From JBHEMT01 sp046262435 (lineage in GTDB: Bacteria; Chloroflexota; Dormibacteria; Aeolococcales; Aeolococcaceae): 7,808 nucleotides of DNA. The DNA lies in the NCBI GenBank assembly GCA_046262435.1, contig JBHEMT010000010.1, positions 1-7,808 on the forward strand, read 5' to 3'. Made by a program: the position numbers and the translations under genes. Within the stretch, counting starts at the first letter, position 1, and each line of letters begins with the position of its first letter. Below are positions 6,020-7,808 of the stretch, in pieces. The notes below the pieces were generated by a model. It was not told the origin of the DNA. It did no database searches and saw only the letters and a program-made list of their open reading frames with translations.

Positions 6020-6672
6020 CACAGGCCCGAGCTGGGCGCTCCGGGCGCGATCGGCTGCCGGGACACATAGGTGTCATACGGAACGGAACCCTCACTGACC
6101 GACGCCGGGGTGTACGACGCGGCACCCAAGGGCTGGGTCCGGGTGCCTGCCGTCGGATACGGCTCGTAGCTCAGCTGCGCCGAGGGGAACGGCTGTGCGC
6201 CGACCGACTGCTGGCCCTGGTAGCGGCGGCTGCTGGAGGCCTTGAGAAAGCGGGAGGCAAGCAAGCCGACCGCAACACCACCCGCCACAACGGTCCAGGG
6301 CTGACGGCGTCCATAGCTCTCCACGTCGCGGAGAATCCGGTCGGCGTCTGAGGTCTTGAGGTACTGCGCCAGCTGCTCAGCCCTGTCCGCGATCGGGCTG
6401 ATCACCTTGGCTGGAGCCTCGCTTCCCTTGGAGCGCAGATCTTCACTGGTGCTGCGCAGCGCCTGGCTGACTGTCGAAAGCTGTTCTCCGGCCTCCGTGG
6501 AACGGGTGTCGACCTGCTTGCGCATCTGGTCGGCGACCTGCCCCGAGGCCTGCTGAGCCTTGTCCGACACGGTCTGGACGGCATCGGACGCTCCGTCCGG
6601 CAGGGCTGCCTGCACCTTGCCCGTGACCCCGCCAGTGGCGGGCTGCTGGCCGTATCCCGAGATCTCGCTCAT
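6019..6672 (-). CDS. ElaB/YqjD-like (DUF883-type) membrane-tail protein
   Basis: This 217-residue protein is the first gene of the operon. Residues 15-105 are Gln/Ala/Ser/Asp-rich predicted helices (SDKAQQASGQVADQMRKQVD at 36-55), typical of LEA-like or ElaB/YqjD-like proteins. TSDADRILRDVESYGRRQPW (107-126) leads into a membrane segment at about 126-143, VVAGGVAVGLLASRFLKAS, with a Gly-rich face. This arrangement is familiar from actinobacterial proteins encoded beside holin-X and DUF3618 genes. Family members usually end soon after the helix; here a further ~70 residues follow, rich in Pro, Tyr, Gln and Ser. The frame is open upstream to 7110, but ATG 6672 is chosen because AAGGAGG lies 6 bases before it. 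In E. coli, YqjD and ElaB associate with the inner membrane and ribosomes in stationary phase; the same role here is only a guess. Confidence 0.82.
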   Translation of the reverse strand: MSEISGYGQQPATGGVTGKVQAALPDGASDAVQTVSDKAQQASGQVADQMRKQVDTRSTEAGEQLSTVSQALRSTSEDLRSKGSEAPAKVISPIADRAEQLAQYLKTSDADRILRDVESYGRRQPWTVVAGGVAVGLLASRFLKASSSRRYQGQQSVGAQPFPSAQLSYEPYPTAGTRTQPLGAASYTPASVSEGSVPYDTYVSRQPIAPGAPSSGL

Positions 6673-6678
6673 CGTCTG

Positions 6679-6685
6679 CCTCCTT
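6679..6685 (-). promoter_or_regulatory. Shine-Dalgarno sequence of the first operon gene
   Basis: AAGGAGG on the minus strand, 6 bases before ATG 6672. It decides the start of a gene whose frame is otherwise open for another ~440 bases upstream. Confidence 0.75.
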
Positions 6686-6747
6686 GTGCGAGGCTGCGCC
6701 TGATGGCCCAACCTCTCCCTGCGACGCCGTGCGGAGCGTCCACTACC

Positions 6748-6764
6748 TGATAGTTGGACTATCA
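6748..6764. promoter_or_regulatory. perfect palindrome, possible repressor operator
   Basis: TGATAGT and ACTATCA are perfect inverted repeats separated by TGG, making a 17-bp dyad. It is AT-rich in a GC-rich background and lies 76-92 bases upstream of ATG 6672. Size and symmetry fit an operator for a dimeric TetR-, MarR- or GntR-type regulator; I cannot name which. A transcript hairpin is less likely because the stem is short and AT-rich. Confidence 0.45.
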
Positions 6765-6770
6765 TCCGAG

Positions 6771-6780
6771 GTGGTACCAC
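6771..6780. promoter_or_regulatory. second palindrome beside the possible operator
   Basis: GTGGTACCAC is a 10-bp perfect palindrome whose centre is 19.5 bases from the centre of the dyad at 6748-6764, about two helical turns. It could be a second site for the same or another regulator. Alone, a 10-bp palindrome is weak evidence. Confidence 0.25.
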
Positions 6781-6960
6781 GAATAGCAAATGCGCCACCC
6801 AGCCCCTCCTCACGGGCACCCGGAGAACCATGGGGCGCACCTCGAGCGCGGTCGAGGGCCCCTCGGCAGCCACCGCGTCGAAGTCCAGGGCGTACCCGAG
6901 CGGCTTGATCGCCGATCCGACAACTCTGCGAGAGACCTTGGAACTTCCTGGGTGTTCAGC

Positions 6961-6980
6961 GGCGGCGGCACCGGGCCGCC
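6961..6980 (-). terminator. GC-rich hairpin after the reductase gene, weak terminator candidate
   Basis: GGCGGC (6961-6966) and GCCGCC (6975-6980) can pair around an 8-base loop, starting 12 bases past the reductase stop on the minus strand. There is no T-tract, and such stems arise easily in DNA this rich in GC. Confidence 0.25.
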
Positions 6981-6992
6981 GGGCAGCCCGGG

Positions 6993-7808
6993 TCAGCGGA
7001 GCGGTGAATGCCCGCTGGGTATCCGTTCCTCGGGTGGTGGGGGCGATGGCGGCGTGCCGTCGCCAAAGGGCCGGCCGCCGAGCGATTCGCGGCCGTGGGG
7101 GCGCAGCCAACCAGCGAGGTCAGGGCCAAGCGGGAAGATTCCGGTGGGATTGATGTCCCGATGTACCTGGTAGTAGTGGCGCTTGATGTGGTCGAAGTCG
7201 ACGGTGTCGCCAAACCCCGGGGTCTGAAATAGGTCGCGGGCATACGCCCAGAGCACGGGCATCTCGGACAGCTTTTCGCGGTTGCACTTGAAGTGCCCGT
7301 GGTACACGGCATCGAACCGCACCAGGGTGGTGAACAGCCGCACGTCGGCCTCGGTGACGGTGTCACCCATCAGGTAACGCTGGGTTTGCAGACGCTCGGA
7401 AATCCAGTCGAGCCGACCGAAGAGGCGGGTGTACGACCGCTCATAGGCCGCCTGAGTCCCCGCGAAGCCGCACCGGTACACACCGTTGTTGACGTCGGCG
7501 AAGATGGCCGCCATCACCTCGTTCATCTCCGCGGCCAAGGCGGGGGGATAGAGGTCGGGTGCGCCGTCGCGCTGATGGCTCCGCCACTCGGTGATCATGT
7601 CGAGGGTCATCTGACTGAAGTCGTTGGTGACCACCGCCCCGGTGGGAATATCGACGATCGCCGGGATGGTGATGCCGCGCTCGTACCCCGGGGTGCGCCT
7701 GAAAAAAGCCTCCTGCAGGCGTTCGATTCCCAGGACCGGGTCGCGTCCCCCGGGATCGAGGTCGAATGTCCAGCTGCGCTCGTCATGGGTCGGGCCGGCG
7801 ATCCCCAT
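6993..7808 (-). CDS. glutathionyl-hydroquinone reductase (Xi-class GST, YqjG/ECM4 family), 5' end outside window
   Basis: The cytoplasmic enzyme reduces glutathionyl-hydroquinones to hydroquinones, releasing the thiol as a disulfide; in organisms without glutathione the natural thiol may be mycothiol or another. The 271 visible residues cover most of the family's ~320-330. The frame runs to the window edge, so the methionine at 7808 is internal and the N-terminal CPWAHR-type motif with the catalytic cysteine is outside. Visible hallmarks: IPAIVDIPTGAVVTNDFSQM (48-67), the thioredoxin-fold end that contacts the thiol; NNGVYRCGFAGTQAAYE (107-123); YLMGDTVTEADVRLFTTLVR (145-164); and FDAVYHGHFKCN (165-176), whose tyrosine and histidine region lines the Xi-class pocket. 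INPTGIFPLGPD (219-230) and a Pro-rich tail end the protein. It sits upstream of the membrane operon on the same strand, 320 bp away, so shared transcription is uncertain. Confidence 0.92.
   Translation of the reverse strand: MGIAGPTHDERSWTFDLDPGGRDPVLGIERLQEAFFRRTPGYERGITIPAIVDIPTGAVVTNDFSQMTLDMITEWRSHQRDGAPDLYPPALAAEMNEVMAAIFADVNNGVYRCGFAGTQAAYERSYTRLFGRLDWISERLQTQRYLMGDTVTEADVRLFTTLVRFDAVYHGHFKCNREKLSEMPVLWAYARDLFQTPGFGDTVDFDHIKRHYYQVHRDINPTGIFPLGPDLAGWLRPHGRESLGGRPFGDGTPPSPPPPEERIPSGHSPLR

Larger units (their letters stand above)
6686..6992. other. intergenic region between the reductase gene and the membrane operon
   Basis: This stretch of about 300 bases should hold the promoter of the minus-strand operon. 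I see two palindromes (6748-6764 and 6771-6780), a 6-bp inverted repeat (CCTCGA 6840-6845 with TCGAGG 6852-6857) and a GC-rich hairpin next to the reductase stop. No convincing -35/-10 pair is visible upstream of the operon. On the minus strand at about 6805-6935 there is a protein-like frame with mostly G or C third bases, continuous with the frame of the first operon gene. It has no recognised family and I do not call it a gene. Confidence 0.5.

Noticed and set aside
5591..6070. Plus-strand ORF antisense to the holin-family gene
   Set aside because: The minus strand has coherent membrane helices, family motifs and operon overlaps; the plus product is His/Gln/Arg-rich noise.
6790..7173. Plus-strand ORFs overlapping the reductase 3' end
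   Set aside because: They run antisense to a reductase with unmistakable Xi-class motifs and have Gly/Ser/Arg/Pro-rich shadow composition.

Overview
The window is GC-rich throughout, with G or C at most third codon positions and no visible compositional break. Two plus-strand genes have a TAnnnT box 6-7 bases before the ATG, a leaderless-type start common in actinobacteria and relatives. The glutathionyl-hydroquinone reductase, the PQQ-like lipoprotein and the DUF3618/holin-family operon also suit a soil actinobacterium or a related high-GC phylum such as Dormibacterota. The sequence alone does not settle which. There is no rRNA, tRNA, CRISPR array, transposase or integrase, and I see no sign of a prophage despite one 'phage holin family' name.

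Layout. (1) At the left edge, on the minus strand, is the start of a DUF1348 (NTF2-like) gene. It is followed by a ~250 bp divergent intergenic region that may hold a short unannotated minus-strand ORF. (2) Bases 363-4822 hold four plus-strand genes: a membrane-anchored NodB-type polysaccharide deacetylase; a PQQ-like beta-propeller lipoprotein overlapping it by 4 bp (GTGA); and two unlike class I SAM-dependent methyltransferases. A DNA dyad between convergent genes at 4894-4925 probably ends this block and the opposing operon. (3) Bases 5010-6672 on the minus strand form a tight three-gene operon of small membrane proteins, in transcription order: an ElaB/YqjD-like tail-helix protein, a YqjE/holin-X family protein with two membrane helices, and a DUF3618 protein. 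It resembles the general architecture of E. coli yqjD-yqjE-yqjK. (4) A 320 bp gap carries two neighbouring palindromes upstream of this operon. (5) At the right edge, on the minus strand, is a Xi-class glutathione S-transferase (glutathionyl-hydroquinone reductase) whose N-terminus, including the catalytic cysteine, lies outside the window.

How the genes may work together. The plus-strand block looks like cell-envelope work: an extracytoplasmic deacetylase, an exported propeller lipoprotein, and cytoplasmic methyltransferases of a kind often found with surface-glycan genes. No glycosyltransferase is visible, so this is inference. The minus-strand operon looks like an envelope or stress-associated membrane module, beside a redox detoxification enzyme. 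I found no convincing new defence, mobile or biosynthetic system. The points most worth a second look are the leaderless promoters, the paired palindromes, and two stretches of coding-like sequence in the intergenic regions.
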